Shown: one piece after another, positions 1 to 12,861 of the stretch
Layout: each line of letters starts with the position of its first letter
Numbering within the stretch: position 1 is the stretch's first letter
Origin: Trametopsis cervina
Taxonomy: Eukaryota > Basidiomycota > Agaricomycetes > Polyporales > Irpicaceae
Length of the DNA stretch: 64,000 bases
Direction of reading: 5' to 3'
NCBI GenBank assembly: GCA_022385755.1
Contig: MU278351.1
Span: 375,594-439,593 of the forward strand
Notes under the pieces: model-generated
The model's database searches: none
Told to the model about the DNA's origin: nothing
The model's input: only the letters and a program-made list of their open reading frames with translations
Position numbers and translations under genes: made by a program

Positions 1-875
1 GAGACATGATCAACGTGGTCATTGATGCCCTCCATAACCCATATCGTCCGCGGCCTGAAGGAGAGACTGTGCTCGGAGAAATCACTAGACAGTAAGCACA
101 TTTATCACAGTCCAAAGGTGACACTGACCTAGCAAATTATTCAGGTTTTGGGAGCGCGCCCTTGAGACCGCCACTCCAGTATCGGCTCGTCGTTTCATCG
201 AAGCCTTCACCGACTACCTAGAGTCAGTCGTCGCTGAAGCGGCCGACCGCGACAGCGGTTCGTTCCGAACGGTCGATGCGTATATCGTCAACCGCCGAGA
301 CAACATCGGTGCTCGCCCAGCATACGTGCTAGGAGCCCTCCATCTCAGCATTCCTGACCATGCCTTCTACCATCCCGTCATCAAGGAGCTGGAGCGTCTT
401 TCCTCCGATCTCATCGCGCTGAACAATGTTCGTTCAGAATCCTCGCCGTAATATCGTTAACGTGCTGACTCACCAGATGACACAGGACATTCTATCGTAC
501 AACAAGGAGCAAGCCACTGACAACGACCGCCACAACATCATCACGGTGGTCATGCACCAACTCAAGCTTTCCTTGCCCGAAGCGATAGAGTGGGTCTCGA
601 CATACCTCGACGAGGTCAAGGTGAAGTTCCTCAACACGATCAAGGAGATCCCGCAGTGGGGGAAGGAGATCGACGACCAGGTCATGGTGTACATCGAGCA
701 ACTCGGCAATTGGCCGCGCGCGAACTACTGCTGGTGCTTCGAGAGCGCACGCTACTTTGGTAGTAAGGGTCTTGATGTCCAAAAGACGCGGTTCGTACCG
801 CTGCTGCCCAAAGTAGAGCAGGTCAGGGACCTTCACGCGGAGAAGGTTATTGTACCGCTTGTGGATGCCTTGTAG
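1..875 (+). CDS. Sesquiterpene synthase, 3' part (5' end outside window)
   Basis: Class I terpene cyclase that would ionise farnesyl diphosphate and cyclise it to a sesquiterpene in the cytosol. Three exons are visible, separated by introns 92-144 and 428-485. The second intron falls inside the metal-binding NSE triad: the spliced protein reads NDILSYNKE, matching NDxxSxxxE. The preceding exon carries FWERA, and RRDNIGARPAYVLGALHLSIP follows, as in agaricomycete sesquiterpene synthases. The C-terminal helices after the triad are complete and stop at 873-875. The Asp-rich D(D/E)xxD motif must lie upstream of base 1. No other biosynthetic-cluster gene is obvious next to it, so the product cannot be predicted. 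The family call is firm; cyclisation specificity is unknown. Confidence 0.87.
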
Positions 876-1930
876 ATAGAAATGACGTTCACTCGTAGAT
901 ATATAGTAAGACACTTGAAAGAGATATGAAGATTGCACATACCTTGTTTTGATTTTGTGAGTGAGTTGCAACGACTCAACAAAGCGCATTTTTCCAGTTC
1001 TTTCCCCTCTAGAAACCCTGCAACAGCCTGACTGAGTAGAAGCAAACGAAGTTCAAGGGAGAACACGAAAACAATTGGCTCTGACAGAGTCGGGTGACCC
1101 TGGCTCTTCACGCTAGTGTCGCAAAGTCTGCCCTTTCTGTTTCTAAAGACATAAAATCGTATTCGTGATGCCACGCCAGATACTTGAAGATAGAGTTGGT
1201 GAAAGACATAAGACGTAGAAGGAGTGCGATTCAGTTCAAGGTGCGCCTTCAATAAGATGGAGAAACATCAGTCGGAAGAGCATAGGTGCCCGATATGAGA
1301 TAAACTTGCCTCAACTAACTCTAACAATCTTATGTTTATGTCGCCAGATTCATCTTCCCCAAAGCACTGGATCCTGCCCTTGATACGGTATACAGAAGTC
1401 GAGCTCGCGAAGCGCGTGCCAATTCATGATGACAGGGCACCGAGCGATCAACGACACGCGATCACGTGAGGCGTTCAGCTTTTCATCGCAGGAGAGACAG
1501 CAGACAAGCTTGAAGTGGGGCTTGCATGTAGCTTTAGTCGCCCAAACCACGATGGGGGTACTATCGTTTCTGATAGTGCAGTAAACTGTTACCAGACCCC
1601 CCAAGTCTCTGAATAGTAAGTAGAGTTGTTCAAGCTACCATGATCACATGCAGGGTGCTAATCAGTTGACACGTACAGTAGGTTTAACTTCATAGTCGAT
1701 CTCGAAGTATCACTTAGTAGAATCAACCCAGGGATTACGGCGGAACAGAGGCAAGGGCTACCAGTGGTCTATGTACGTTTCGGCTCCTTATCAGAACCCA
1801 GTGCACCATTATCATCTGGTCATGAGACGGGCCCTTCTTGCTTCTGACCTCGTATCAACTTCGACAACCATATGGTGCCCGCGGTATATATGTGATTCAA
1901 CAGCACTTGCGGGCCCATAGAACTGCTGAC
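876..1930. other. Intergenic, terpene synthase to GH20-A
   Basis: I see no convincing gene here. Short open frames on either strand lack splice sites and recognisable motifs. The last 75 bases hold the proximal promoter of the GH20 gene, with a TATATA run at 1885-1890, 40-46 bp before its start codon. Confidence 0.6.
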
Positions 1931-4300
1931 ATGCCTTCCCTTCCTCTAGGACGTCCGTACCTCGCAGTAATTTTTATTGCGACATGGGTGCACAACGTAG
2001 CATGTCTGTGGCCTATGCCTCGCTTTTACCAGGGTGGTTCTACACCTCTCGCGTTGGCAAACACGTTTGGAATCGACGTCAAGATTTCCAATGTGCCGAA
2101 CGACCTTACGGAAGCTGTTACACGCACACTGTCGTACTTAAAGACTGACCAGCTGGAGCGTTTAGTTGTCGGACGCGGTGCTGCAGACGTCGCTCGCGTG
2201 AAGAACGCAAAGCAACTGAAATCGCTTGAATTGCACTTGGCACTGGGAGCCGCCAAAGCTCGCAGTATCTCTACAGAGGCCATTGCACCTCTCGGCTCTC
2301 GTCGTGAGGAGTACACTTTGACGATCCCTACCACCGGTGCCCCAGCTATTTTATCGGCGAACTCGACCCTGGGACTGTTCAGAGGTCTTACTACATTTGA
2401 ACAACTTTGGTATACGGCAGAAAACATTTCGTACACACTCGAAGCACCCATGGATATCATTGACTCGCCCGCTTTTGTAAGCTACATGCGAAGCTGTGCT
2501 GGGGAATATACTGATAATGCTTCCCAGCCTTACCGAGGATTTATGCTTGATACCTCGCGTAACTTGTGGGTTCACATTCAAGTTTTTTTTAATGTTTGGC
2601 CTGATATCATACTGCTTAGCTTTCCCGTGTCAGATATCAAGCGGACTCTGGACGCAATGAGTTGGGCGAAGGTGAATACACGCGTAATGGAACCTCTTTC
2701 GTGTCTATAATCGAAGATCCGCGTAGATGAATCAATTCCACTGGCATCCATCTGACAGCCAGAGCTTCCCACTCGGTGTCCCGGGTTTCATGGAGGTCGC
2801 TGAAAAGGGGGCATATTCTCTATCTTCAATTTACAGTCCTGAGGATATACAAGGCATAGTTTCCTATGCCGCAGCAGTAGGTCAATAGTGCTGAAGTTTA
2901 TACTCGTTGCGCTGACCTCGTTCAATATTAAAGCGAGGGATAGACGTGATCGGGGTATGTATTGTTTCACCCAGGGGGTACTGGCATTTGTGCTGATTTT
3001 TGCAGGAAATTGACATGCCGGGCCATACAGCGGCTATTCATTACTCCCATCCGGAACATGTTGCCTGCTTTGACAAGTCGCCATGGTCCACATTTGCCAG
3101 TGGTTAGTTCATCACTCAGCCGTCAATCACTCACTTTTCTGACATATTGTCTTTACGCCACTGCTAGAGCCTATTGCAGGCCAACTTCGCATCGCAGCGT
3201 CGTCTACGAGGAACTTTACGGCTAACTTGCTGGAAGCCACGGCGAGGCTATTCTCGTCCTCGCTCTTCAGCACGGGGGGCGACGAACTGAATGAACCGTG
3301 CTATGATCAAGACCCGCAGACACAGCAGATATTAAACTCGACAGGGCAGATATTAGATGATGTCCTTGGAACGTTCGTAGATGATATTCATGGTGTGCTA
3401 GACAACCTCGGAAAGACACAAATGGTGAAATCAGGTAAGTTACCCCATCATGGCACCTCTCACTAATGGTTGCTGGTGCTCAGTTGGTGTTTGCAGATCT
3501 GGTACTGAATCACAACGTGACCTTCTCGAACGATACCGTGGTCGTGTAAGCTTTAAACGCACTCACATGTGGCTTCTTGTGAACCTGTGATATATAGTGT
3601 TTGGTCCTCTTCCCAGGTAGCTGTCGAGATTGCAGCAAGGAATATGCGTATGGTGCTTGCACCATCCGACTACTTCTATCTCGTGAGTACCCTATATCAC
3701 TCTTTCCAGATTGGAATATCTAAGAACCTCGGCAGGATTGTGGCGCTGGGGAATGGGTTGGCGGTGATCCCGCTGGGTTCGTGCTCAGAACACCTATCTA
3801 TGCAGTCTACATGGTCTGAATCGATGGTATATAGGAACAGCTGGTGTGATCCATTCAAGACATGGCAGAGAGTCAGTTTACTTTTCCTTTCGCTACGTCT
3901 GGCGTTCTAGTCTGACGGTTCTGCTCAAGACTTACACTTATGATCCGTTCGCCAATCTTACCGAGTCTCAGCAGTCTCTCGTCTTAGGCGGTGCGTCTCA
4001 CTGATATGTCATTCTGTACTTTACAACCCATACTGCGAGAATGCAGGTCAACAACCTTTATGGACAGAACAATCGGGACCTGAAAACTTAGACTCAATCG
4101 TGTGGCCACGCGCGGCTTCCTCAGCAGAAGTGTTCTGGACGGGCCCTACGCTCCAGGATGGTTCGCCCCGGAACGTCTCGTCAGCTCTTCCTCGCTTGCA
4201 TGACCACAGGTTCAGGATGGTGCAGAGAGGTATAAAAGCTATTCCGTTACAGCCCTTATGGTGCGCGTTGCGACCAGGGGCATGCGACCTCACCGCGTGA
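1931..4300 (+). CDS. GH20 beta-N-acetylhexosaminidase paralogue A, possibly catalytically impaired
   Basis: Secreted glycoside hydrolase family 20 enzyme that would release terminal GlcNAc/GalNAc from chitin oligomers or glycans. The start at 1931 gives a signal peptide ending near VAC, followed by LWPMPR, the usual start of the GH20b domain. The spliced frame has about 12 introns (first ones 2477-2527, 2566-2619, 2672-2726). It contains RGFMLDTSRN, the NQFHWH strand motif, EIDMPGHT and the catalytic acid pair in FSTGGDELN. It ends with the fungal RGI-IPLQP-CALRPG-CDLTA tail at 4300. Where paralogues B and C read KTPVVWE, this copy reads KTQMVKS, so the Trp that lines the acetamido pocket in GH20 enzymes is missing. 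All splice sites and the frame are otherwise kept. It could be a diverged enzyme or a decaying copy. Confidence 0.78.
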
Positions 4301-4554
4301 AAAGGAGCATGTCTGGATGTACAGCCGATAGCGGATGAAAAGCACAAACGAGTGATCGATTCACTGAGAATACACAATTTTGTATGAACGAGTGGTAAAT
4401 GAGTTACACAGCCAAGTGCTACCCATCGCGATTCTTAAGGAATATACTGTACTAGGGGTGTCTGGTCCATATTTATCCAAAGCGCAGACCACAGATACTA
4501 GAGTCCCTCTTGATATAGAATACTTGATTAGAAGTAGAAAGACGGTCGGAACGA

Positions 4555-6776
4555 TTAGGCGGTCAAGTCGCACTTGCCCGGACGAAGGGCACAGTACTCA
4601 GGCTGCAAGCTGATGGTGTTGATACCACGCTGGCGCATACGGTACGACTGCTCGTGGAGACGGGGCAGCGCGGCGTCGAGGGTGGCGGAGAGGTTGGTGG
4701 GAGGGCCGGTCCACCAGAGCTCGGCGGATGACGAGGCACGGGGCCAGGTGACGGGGTCGACGTTCTGGGGTCCGGATTGTTCAGTCCAGAGCAGGTGTTG
4801 GCCTGTTAAGATATTCGTGAGACAAAGGTAAGCGAAACGAGTGGTATGGATGACGTACCACCCTGGATGAGCTTGGCCTGAGCAGCAGTCAGGTTGGCGA
4901 CGGGGTCGAAGGAGTAGGCGTGCTGCCAGGTCTTGAAAGGATCACACCACGAGTTACTACAGTACGGGATTAGCTGGGCTTTTCACGAAATCGAGTGAAA
5001 CAGACATACCCAGTGGGGAAGTTGCCAACCCATCCTCCTCCTCCACAGTCCTGAGTCCTGAAATGAGCATCTGATCGGCCGGTCATAAAAAAAAGGAGAC
5101 ATACGAGGTAGAAGTAGTCAGATGCGGCGTGGACGATCTTGTAGCCCGCCTCGGCAACGGCCTGAACGTCGTCGGATGAGATCCAAACCCTAAACGGCAC
5201 TGTAAATATCGCGATTTTCACAGAGGCGAATGAGAAAGACATACAAGACATTGGTATCCTTGGCAAGGGTGACGTTGTGGACCAAGACCATCTCTGGAGA
5301 TATCTTCAGCATACAAACTTCAAATACAAAGAGACGCACGTACCTTCCCAGACGACGGGCGTCTTACCCTCGGCGATGATCGCCTTGTGGGTCTCCTGGG
5401 TGAACGTGTCAAGAGCCTGCTCGAAGGTCTTGCCGGTGGCGTTCAAGGACTTTTGGGTCTCAGTGTCGTTCTGGTAGCAGACACTGTTGATTTCGTCTCC
5501 ACCGGTGCTGAAGAGGGTCGAGGGGAACATCTTGGCGGCAGCGGCGAGCAGCCCGGAAGTGTATTTGACAACGTCGCTCGAAGCGAGACGAAGCTGGCCA
5601 GCGGGGGGCTCTGCGAAGTCGATATGAGACATGGAAAATTGATAGAAATTGCGGCTAAAGCACGTACCGTTGGCGTAGGTGGCCCAGGGGGCAGCTCCGG
5701 CACAGGCGATGTACTCAGGGTGAGAGTTGGCAATGGCTGCGGTGTGTCCGGGGGTGTCGATTTCGACCATCACGTCGATACCGTGCTGTACAAAGTGTCA
5801 GGGATTGTGACACATAAGGTTTGATAGTGTACTGACAGCACCAGCGAAGGAGACGATGTCAGCGACATCACTCGGTGAGTACACCGACTTCGCATCGTAG
5901 GCGGCATGGGCGGCAAGGTCCTCATAGCCCTTGATTTGCAGAGGGAAGCTCTGGCTGTCCACGATGTGCCAGTGGAACTGGTTCATCTGGAGAAAGGAAA
6001 TCAATAGCTGATTTGACTCGTCTAAAGTTGACCAACCTTGTTGTAGCTCATAGCCAGCAATTGGCGCTTAATGTCCGCAACCGGGAAGCTGGTGACGATG
6101 TTAACACACGGTCTTCCAATGACCGCTTTGCCATATGCTAATACTTACTAGTTCCTTGCGGTATCAAGCATGAGTCCACGCCATGGCTAAATTAAGAACG
6201 GGTCAGTAAACGTTGACGCTGGCGCCAGATTCCATTACTCACGTATGCAGGGGAATCCTCAATCTTAATCGGAGCGTTGAGGAGGTAGGTGTTTCCGTCA
6301 GTGTAGTAGAACAGCTGAGCGAAGGTTGTCAAGCCACGATAGAGACCCAGAGTGGAGCTTGCAGTGATGCTCGCGGCGGAGCCGTCACCGGGCACGGTAA
6401 GGGTGTACTTCTCATCACGGGCATCCGGAGCCTTCTGCGCCTCTGCAGTAATCGACTTCACGACGGCTCCCTTGTTAAGAGACAAGGTGAGCTTCGAGAT
6501 AGTCTTAGCCTTCTTTACAAGAGCGGAGTCGCTTGCACCACGGTCAACGACAAGTCTTCCGAGCTTGTCATTCTGGAGGAAGCTCTTTGCGTCCTTGATG
6601 GCCGCGGTAAGATCTCCGGGGGTATTAGGGACGCTGCTGGTGATGGTGAACCCGTCAGACAGACGCAAAGCAGTGCTACCGGTGCTGACGCTGCGGGGCT
6701 CGGGCCAGAGAGCATTCACCGGGGAGAGAATGGTCGCGAGAGTGGCGAAGACGACGAGGGTCGACTTGACGAACAT
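4555..6776 (-). CDS. GH20 beta-N-acetylhexosaminidase B, secreted
   Basis: Exo-acting beta-N-acetylhexosaminidase, secreted through an N-terminal signal peptide (FVKSTLVVFATLATILSPVNA, then LWPEPR). The first exon (6243-6776) encodes the GH20b domain. Later exons give WRGLMLDTARNYFPV, NQFHWHIVDSQSFP, HGIDVMVEIDTPGHTAA and FSTGGDEIN with the Asp-Glu catalytic pair. They also give KTPVVWEE with the pocket Trp, SDYFYLDCGGGGWVG, NSWCDPFKTWQ and the terminal CALRPGKCDLTA. All expected family motifs are present, so this looks like the active standard copy. It is tail-to-tail with copy A, with 254 bp between stop codons, and is clearly less similar to A and C than they are to each other. A TATA box lies 83 bp upstream. 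Confidence 0.9.
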
Positions 6777-7539
6777 TGTGGTGAAAGACGAGTGGAGACC
6801 GAAAGATGGAAACCGAGTTCAATGGGGAGCCTAGAGGAAGCGTTGCGTATAAGCCACATTTATACTCATCGCTGGTACCACAATCTGAAGAAGTTCGAGT
6901 TACTTACCACATGTCTGATGCAAGCTGTTCCACGAGACTCGTCCCAGGTGACGATAAGAGCGGCCAATCGCCGGCCACCTCATGACTGCAGGCGGCGCCT
7001 AAATGTTGATTTCGATGTCGACCTCCTGAATCCTCGCTCAACAGCGTTGGTTTTTGGTAAACTATTGCACCCGTAAGCTATCGCAGCAAGCTGTACGTGT
7101 GGACGCTGCACCATGGGGCGTCCTGGACCTGAATGGCTTTATCAATAGTATTGCCGCCAATAAGCGTAGACAGCGCATCACTCACCGGTAACAATACTGT
7201 AACGATGAGCACATGTACGCGGGTCGCCCATACATGCCGACGCGTACCACTCACCGCTCAGTTTAATGAACCACTCACATAATCAAGGCTAATGAATCGC
7301 TGCGCGTGCTACTCAGGTCATGGACTCATATTTTAGTACTAAATATGTATTTCGGCGTGGCCAACGCAAGGCACCGCCCAGCCACCCCAGCTTTATTCCA
7401 ACATATCACACGGCACTCCCTCAATAGAATGTAAACAAGAGCCAGTCTTTGAGTAGTCACTGTAGACGAGTACGACATGAAACGCTCGGAGAAACAGGCA
7501 CTCGGAGAAATCGGTCCTGACCTTCTGCGCCCCCGCCGG
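6777..7539. other. Intergenic, GH20-B promoter and 3' flank of ENT3
   Basis: No gene is supported. The part next to 6777 is the GH20-B promoter and the part before 7540 is the 3' untranslated side of the ENTH gene. Open frames entering from GH20-B on the plus strand are antisense shadows. Confidence 0.6.
6859..6864 (-). promoter_or_regulatory. TATA box of GH20-B
   Basis: On the minus strand TATAAA lies 83 bp before the GH20-B start codon, a normal spacing for fungal genes. No other core element was needed to place the start. Confidence 0.5.
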
Positions 7540-9577
7540 CTAGAACAACAGGTCGTCGATTCCGCTGCCAGAGGCCGCCTGGTTGGACGCAGGGGCAACA
7601 GAAGATCCAAAGGCACCAAGTCCACTGCTTATCGGTGGCTTGGCCTGTTGTGCCGTGCCCCATATGCCAGCTTGTGCTTTCTCTTTTTGCAAATCCTGGA
7701 TCGACTTTGCGGACCCAGCTGGAGCCTGCGGCTTACTGCTTGCGGACCCGCCCAGCGACATCGTCCACAAGTCGTCGAAGCCCACGGATGCAGGCTTCGC
7801 CGCAGGTGCCTTAGCCACAGGCACGCCAGAGCCCAATCCCGAGTTTGTACGCGATGCAGATGGAGCTGGCGTCAGGGCAGGAGACTGGAAACCTTGTGCA
7901 GCATTCGGCGTCATTACGGATGAAGCGGCATATGGGGGAGGCCTTGACGCGTTCACGGGCGGCGGAGAAGAGGTCGTTGAAGCCAACATACTGAATAGGT
8001 TTGCGCCAGAAGGTTGAGGTGCCGGTGAACCTTGCTGAAAAGGGATCGAAGGCGCGAGAGGCTTCGCAGCGGCCTGTACTGTGAATGCAGGAGCTGCTTG
8101 AGCCGTCGCAGCAGGTGAAAGAGGTGCAGCCTGGAAATCGGCGAAATCGTCATCTGAATACCGCAGTATAAGAATCCGACAGAAATATGAAGACATAGTA
8201 TGTACTGACCGTCACCACCGAGCGTGGGCGCGCTGAAGTTCGAGGCGGCAGCAGGTATGGCAGCAGGGGCCGAGAAATCGTCATCGTCAAGACCAAGTAA
8301 ATCCGGAATTGGTTCCGGCGCTTTTGCAGGAGGAGCAGGCGTGACGGGCATGGTGGACGATCTGTGCGGCGCAGGGGAAGATGTAGAACCTCTGACGGAC
8401 GTGGAGTTCGACCTTCGAACAACAGCGACGTCGTCATCTCCGGCATCATATTCGTCGTACGTTTTCCTGGATGATGAGTCCCGGAAGCCACCGCTGCCGC
8501 CGCCAGAATAATCTCCGTAATCTGTAACACGATGAACATCGTATCCGGTTCTCGAGTTCGGGAAGACGCACCTCGACCACTGTAGTCGCCGCCATAGCTT
8601 CCACTACCACCACCACCACCACCACCACTTCCTCCACCTCCACCGCTATAGCTTCCACTTCCGCCGCCATACCCCAGACTGTCACTACCGAATCCACCAT
8701 ATCTGCTGCCGCCAGAGCTGAAACTCATAGCCTCATTTCCTACGCCGGTATACTTGTTCTTGTTTGTCTTAGCCTTGCGTCTCTCGGACCGTATCTTCTC
8801 GACGTCGCCCAATAACTCGACCAACTCCTTCGAGCGGTTGCGAACTGTGAAACATCAGCGCGAGAATTCTGATAGGGCTTAAACGGTACTCACCATTGAG
8901 CCCTTGATCTTTCCCTTTCTCGTCTATGTAATAGAAGTTGCGCAGCATTTTGATTGTTGCAATGTGAGAGCGCGCGTCATCTACGACACGTTCGGAACCA
9001 TTTTTGACCAAGTACTCCAAGAGCTGAAGGGCCTGTGGGTGTTGTTTAATGCGAGCGCATTTCATAGCCTTCATACCGGCTGACCTTATAGATTTGACGC
9101 CATTGCTTGGCCTCCTTCTCCATGAATTTGGTGTATATACATGGCATGATTTCGTTGAAGTTTTGGCTGAACCATGATACTTAGCCAAGCAAATCTTACA
9201 GCTAGCTGTTGCTTACAAGTTGAAGGTTCTAGCACAGAAGAAGAAAATCATCAGCTATCTAGAACAACGAACATGACGTGTGGACACACCCTTGGGCAAT
9301 CTCCTGCATCAGTGTCGAACTAGCACCCCTAGTAGTCGGAGTTAATAGCGAAGTCAGCTCCGGAGATTAAGAAAGACGGACCAGGGTTCGTCGTTCGTAG
9401 CCTCGCGGACCTTGGATTCCATCTCACTAATGTTGAGCACGACGTTCTTAGCCTGAGATAGTGTTAGCAAGTCATTGAACCTGAGTGCACATCGTCACCG
9501 ACCTGGTTGTACATGCTCTTGATATCGTACATCGTAACTTGAGAGAGCGCATTTCCGAGAGATTCCAGGCGGTCCAT
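7540..9577 (-). CDS. ENT3: ENTH-domain clathrin adaptor, Ent3/epsinR type
   Basis: Adaptor that binds phosphoinositides through an N-terminal ENTH domain and links cargo to clathrin, in the Ent3 class at the trans-Golgi and endosomes. Nine exons (first 9503-9577) sum to 538 residues. The ENTH domain covers about residues 1-160, with AKNVVLNISEMESKVREATN, PWGASSTLMQEIAQ, KEAKQWRQIYKALQLLEYL, NGSERVVDDARSHI and DEKGKDQGLNVRNRSKEL. Then come a Gly/Ser-rich tract (8600-8720), the acidic DLLGLDDDDF and DDDFADF, which resemble clathrin-box and ear-binding peptides, and a Pro/Ala/Ser-rich tail ending GIDDLLF. One exon (9217-9228) is only 12 nt, yet completes the conserved TFNF stretch. Start MDRLESL fits the family. 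Confidence 0.9.
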
Positions 9578-10011
9578 GGCGGGCAAATGTGCGTCGTCGA
9601 CGTGGTAGACAGCGATGGGACTCCGTGCCCAGTGCTATACACCTCAAGGCAGTGACCATCTGTGACCTTACCATCAATAGCGCCCGTGCCACGACGCGTT
9701 GCATTGTCACAGTGCATGTCACGATCTTAATCGGGTAACTGCCGTAAAAGTGGCTGAAGGGATGGCATCGGTCTGTTCCATACTCCCATGTTCCCAGCTG
9801 CAGATCTGTCGGACCTTGGCTGCCTATATCGTTCAATTGGGCACGTTTGAACGAACTTGACGACTCTTACGACCGTTGACACCTCAGAGTTCGTACTAAT
9901 AACATATACGCGGCTTGGACACCTCATGTGAGTATATGCTGCCTTCGTTCGCAACAACATATCCCTGACATACGTATTATATATGCGCACATAGAACATA
10001 CCCAATCTATA
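9578..10011. promoter_or_regulatory. Divergent promoter region, ENT3 and Ser-rich membrane protein
   Basis: The 434 bp separate the start codons of two genes pointing away from each other, so both promoters must lie here. I see no further gene and no clear shared element. Confidence 0.5.
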
Positions 10012-12861
10012 ATGCATTCATTTGTTGCACGACTGCGCTCGCGAGCCATAAGCCAGACAACTACTACTTCGACTCGGTCAGAGGAGCCATTACCTGATAC
10101 ACCTGACACGCCGACCTTCCTTCAGTCTCCTCCAAGTATCGCTGATTCCCACCCGATAATAGATAGGAAGATTCATCCACAGGTTCACGAGTTGCTCGAA
10201 AGCTACTCCCACGAAGAACATACAGACACAGGTCTGCGCCCTCCGCCTGTGAGGCATAGGACACCGCTGTATCGAGCAGCGATCGAGGAAACCTCGGAAA
10301 CGAGTGACTCTGCCCGGCATGCAGAGGATGGGTCCCCATCGCCAGCGGATACCATGAACGCCGGCAGAGGAAGCCTCGCTCGGATCTCGCGGCGTCTGGC
10401 GTCTTCCACGCCATGGTCGACGTTCGGAAAGACGGCATCTCGTACATCCTCGGACAGGCCACCTTCCAGTAGACGATTTCACTTCGGCAGCGTCGATACG
10501 TTTGCGATTCCACGTACATCGCAGAGCAGTCGAAGCCTCGCCACCCATACTCTCGATTCTTCCGTTTCCGTCGATCACTTGCGACGGCCGTCGCGTGCTT
10601 CCGAGGCCTCAAGCTGGCTACCCCAGTCCTCTCATCCGCGGTCCCATTCACTCAGCGCGATCGTACAGCCACCTCCTTCATCCTCGCCGCCCACGACCTC
10701 TTCAGGGAGAACCTCCGTGAAACGATCAGTAACATCTCGTTCCTCATTCTCAGCACAATCTCAAACATTCTCTGTACATACCCCAGTTGCCCCATTCTCC
10801 GATGTTCAACCCAGTTCAGCCTCTCCCCTTACGTTCGGTCCCAGCTCTCCACCATTACGCCTCACAGATTCCGAGACACCTTATGCGTCTTCTCCACCGC
10901 CACTCGCCATTCCAGATGATCATGAAACAAATCAAGAACTCACTTCTGATTCTCAACCTATTTTACGTGACAGCTCTAATACCATCACGACACGCCCATT
11001 ACGACATTGGTCCTCGACTTTGCAACCGAAAACGTTCCCCCCGCGTCGGCGCAGCAAAACCGTCGACGGCAGGCCTGACGAGAACGTAATGATATTTCCG
11101 ATCGCGTCCGAGCGGCGAGTGCGCAAGTACACCAGCGTTCCAGGAGTGCGCCACATTTTTCAGCAGGAACAGCAGCCACCGCCGACACCAAAGCTCAGTC
11201 GCAAACGGTCGTCGGCAAGATCTTCGCGGCGGTCCAGTGCGGACTGGAGTTCGCGTCAGGCCACGTTTGGTGTTACGTCAAACACATTCGGCGAGTACGG
11301 ATGGCCTGCAGAAGTCTCGAGAGAGATGATTCGTTTGTCTTTGGGAGACGCGCCGGAGAGGCAAGTAGACAGCAAGCGCCCTCAGCGCGTGAGGACTACG
11401 TCGGCTAAGTCCGGCATCATTCAGCGTGGACACAACGTGCCTCACGCCATAGAGGTCGCAGGGCGACCTTGTCCTCCGCTTCCTAGCCCCAACCCTTTAC
11501 CACCAAACACTGAGGGTATGTCGATGATCATGCCATTTCCAGAACTTTATGAAGTTGAACGACGTCTTTTAGGCAATTCTGAAAGCGGAGACAAGTCATC
11601 GTGGCCCCACCACTTTCAAGATCATTATCCGGTATCTCATAAGTCTGGAGGAGCGGTTGAGGGGCAAAGTAGTATGTCAGTGCGGAATGGAGCTGAATTG
11701 AGTACATTGAGAGAAGAAGGAGACGATTCACGGCAGGCTGCCACTCTTCCCAGGGCAGCAGGAGGAACTCGTGGTTATCGCAAAAGTATCCTTCGTCAGT
11801 CGTCATCTCTGAACACGCAAGGCTCGGAGGCAGGCCCGTCTTCCCTTCAGAGTACCCCTACCTCATCTCCATACCCCTCGAGGCGTCCATCCTTGAGAAG
11901 CCCTGCTCGACATGCTAGCGAGCCAACATTGAGTCAGGTGCCTGAGACGCCCACCAGTAACAAAGGCAAAAGAAAGGCTGAAGACTTGGATGTTACCCCT
12001 CCCGATCTCCGCTTCACGCAGCACACTACATTTGTGATTCCGACCGATCATAGACGTGAGTCCCACCTGTGCACACATGGTTGTCTCTCCAGCTAAGTCT
12101 AACATATCTCAGGCACGCATCACCAATCGGAGCCGTCCCGCGCGCCGTCCGCATACCAGCACAAACGGGTGCGATTGTCCTCGCAGTCACCAGCACCCAG
12201 TCCCACACCCACCCCTTCTCGACCTGGATCCTCTCTACAAAATGCAAACATCACAGGCACCCCATCAAGTCGTATCAGCAACCCACCCCCGTCACCCGCT
12301 AACCGCGCACTTTCGCGTGCAGCATCCACTCGTTCCATGCAGCCATCCTTCGCGTCCGGCGCGCCACCTTCGGCAGCGGAGTCGCGTCGAGACCGAAGAC
12401 GAAGTCTGTCGGAGATATCTATTCCCATTGGAGCCATCGTCGCGCCCCAGCCTCCGTCGCTAAGCCGCTCGAGTACATACCACATGCGTGATCCGCGTCG
12501 GCCGCCCCGTATACAGCCTACCTCGTGGGTCCCACACACCAAGTCAGAGGACGAGGAGGCCTCGCCGATTCACGCGTGGCTTTTCTACACCGCCTTCGTC
12601 CTCTTCCCACTGTGGTGGATTGCAGCCTTCCTTCCCATCCCGCGTACCCGACATGTGGGTGGTTCAGACACAGAGAAAGCGGTAACGTTGGATGATCCGC
12701 AGATTGAACATGGTGAGTGTCTCTTTTTGAATATCGTTCATGAGCTAACGTCGAAGCCAGATGCTCGATCGTGGCGCTTCCGATGCCGCATCATGGGATG
12801 CGTTTCGTTCCTCACGTACATCCCGTTCATCGTTCTCGTCGCTGTGTTCGCCTCGCGGTAG
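10012..12861 (+). CDS. Large Ser/Pro-rich protein with C-terminal membrane segments
   Basis: Function unknown. Three exons (10012-12055, 12113-12712, 12761-12861) give 914 residues. About the first 780 are low-complexity, rich in Ser, Pro, Thr and Arg, with many RRxS and SP motifs suitable for kinases, and probably disordered. The C-terminus is ordered: a hydrophobic segment AWLFYTAFVLFPLWWIAAFL, an acidic linker, a DARSWRFRCR motif and a second hydrophobic segment FLTYIPFIVLVAVFA close to the end. No signal peptide is seen, which suggests a tail-anchored or hairpin membrane protein facing the cytosol. I believe this C-terminal pattern recurs in basidiomycete Ser-rich proteins. An upstream extension to 9928 is possible, but 10012 is the first ATG in a normal context. 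Confidence 0.75.
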
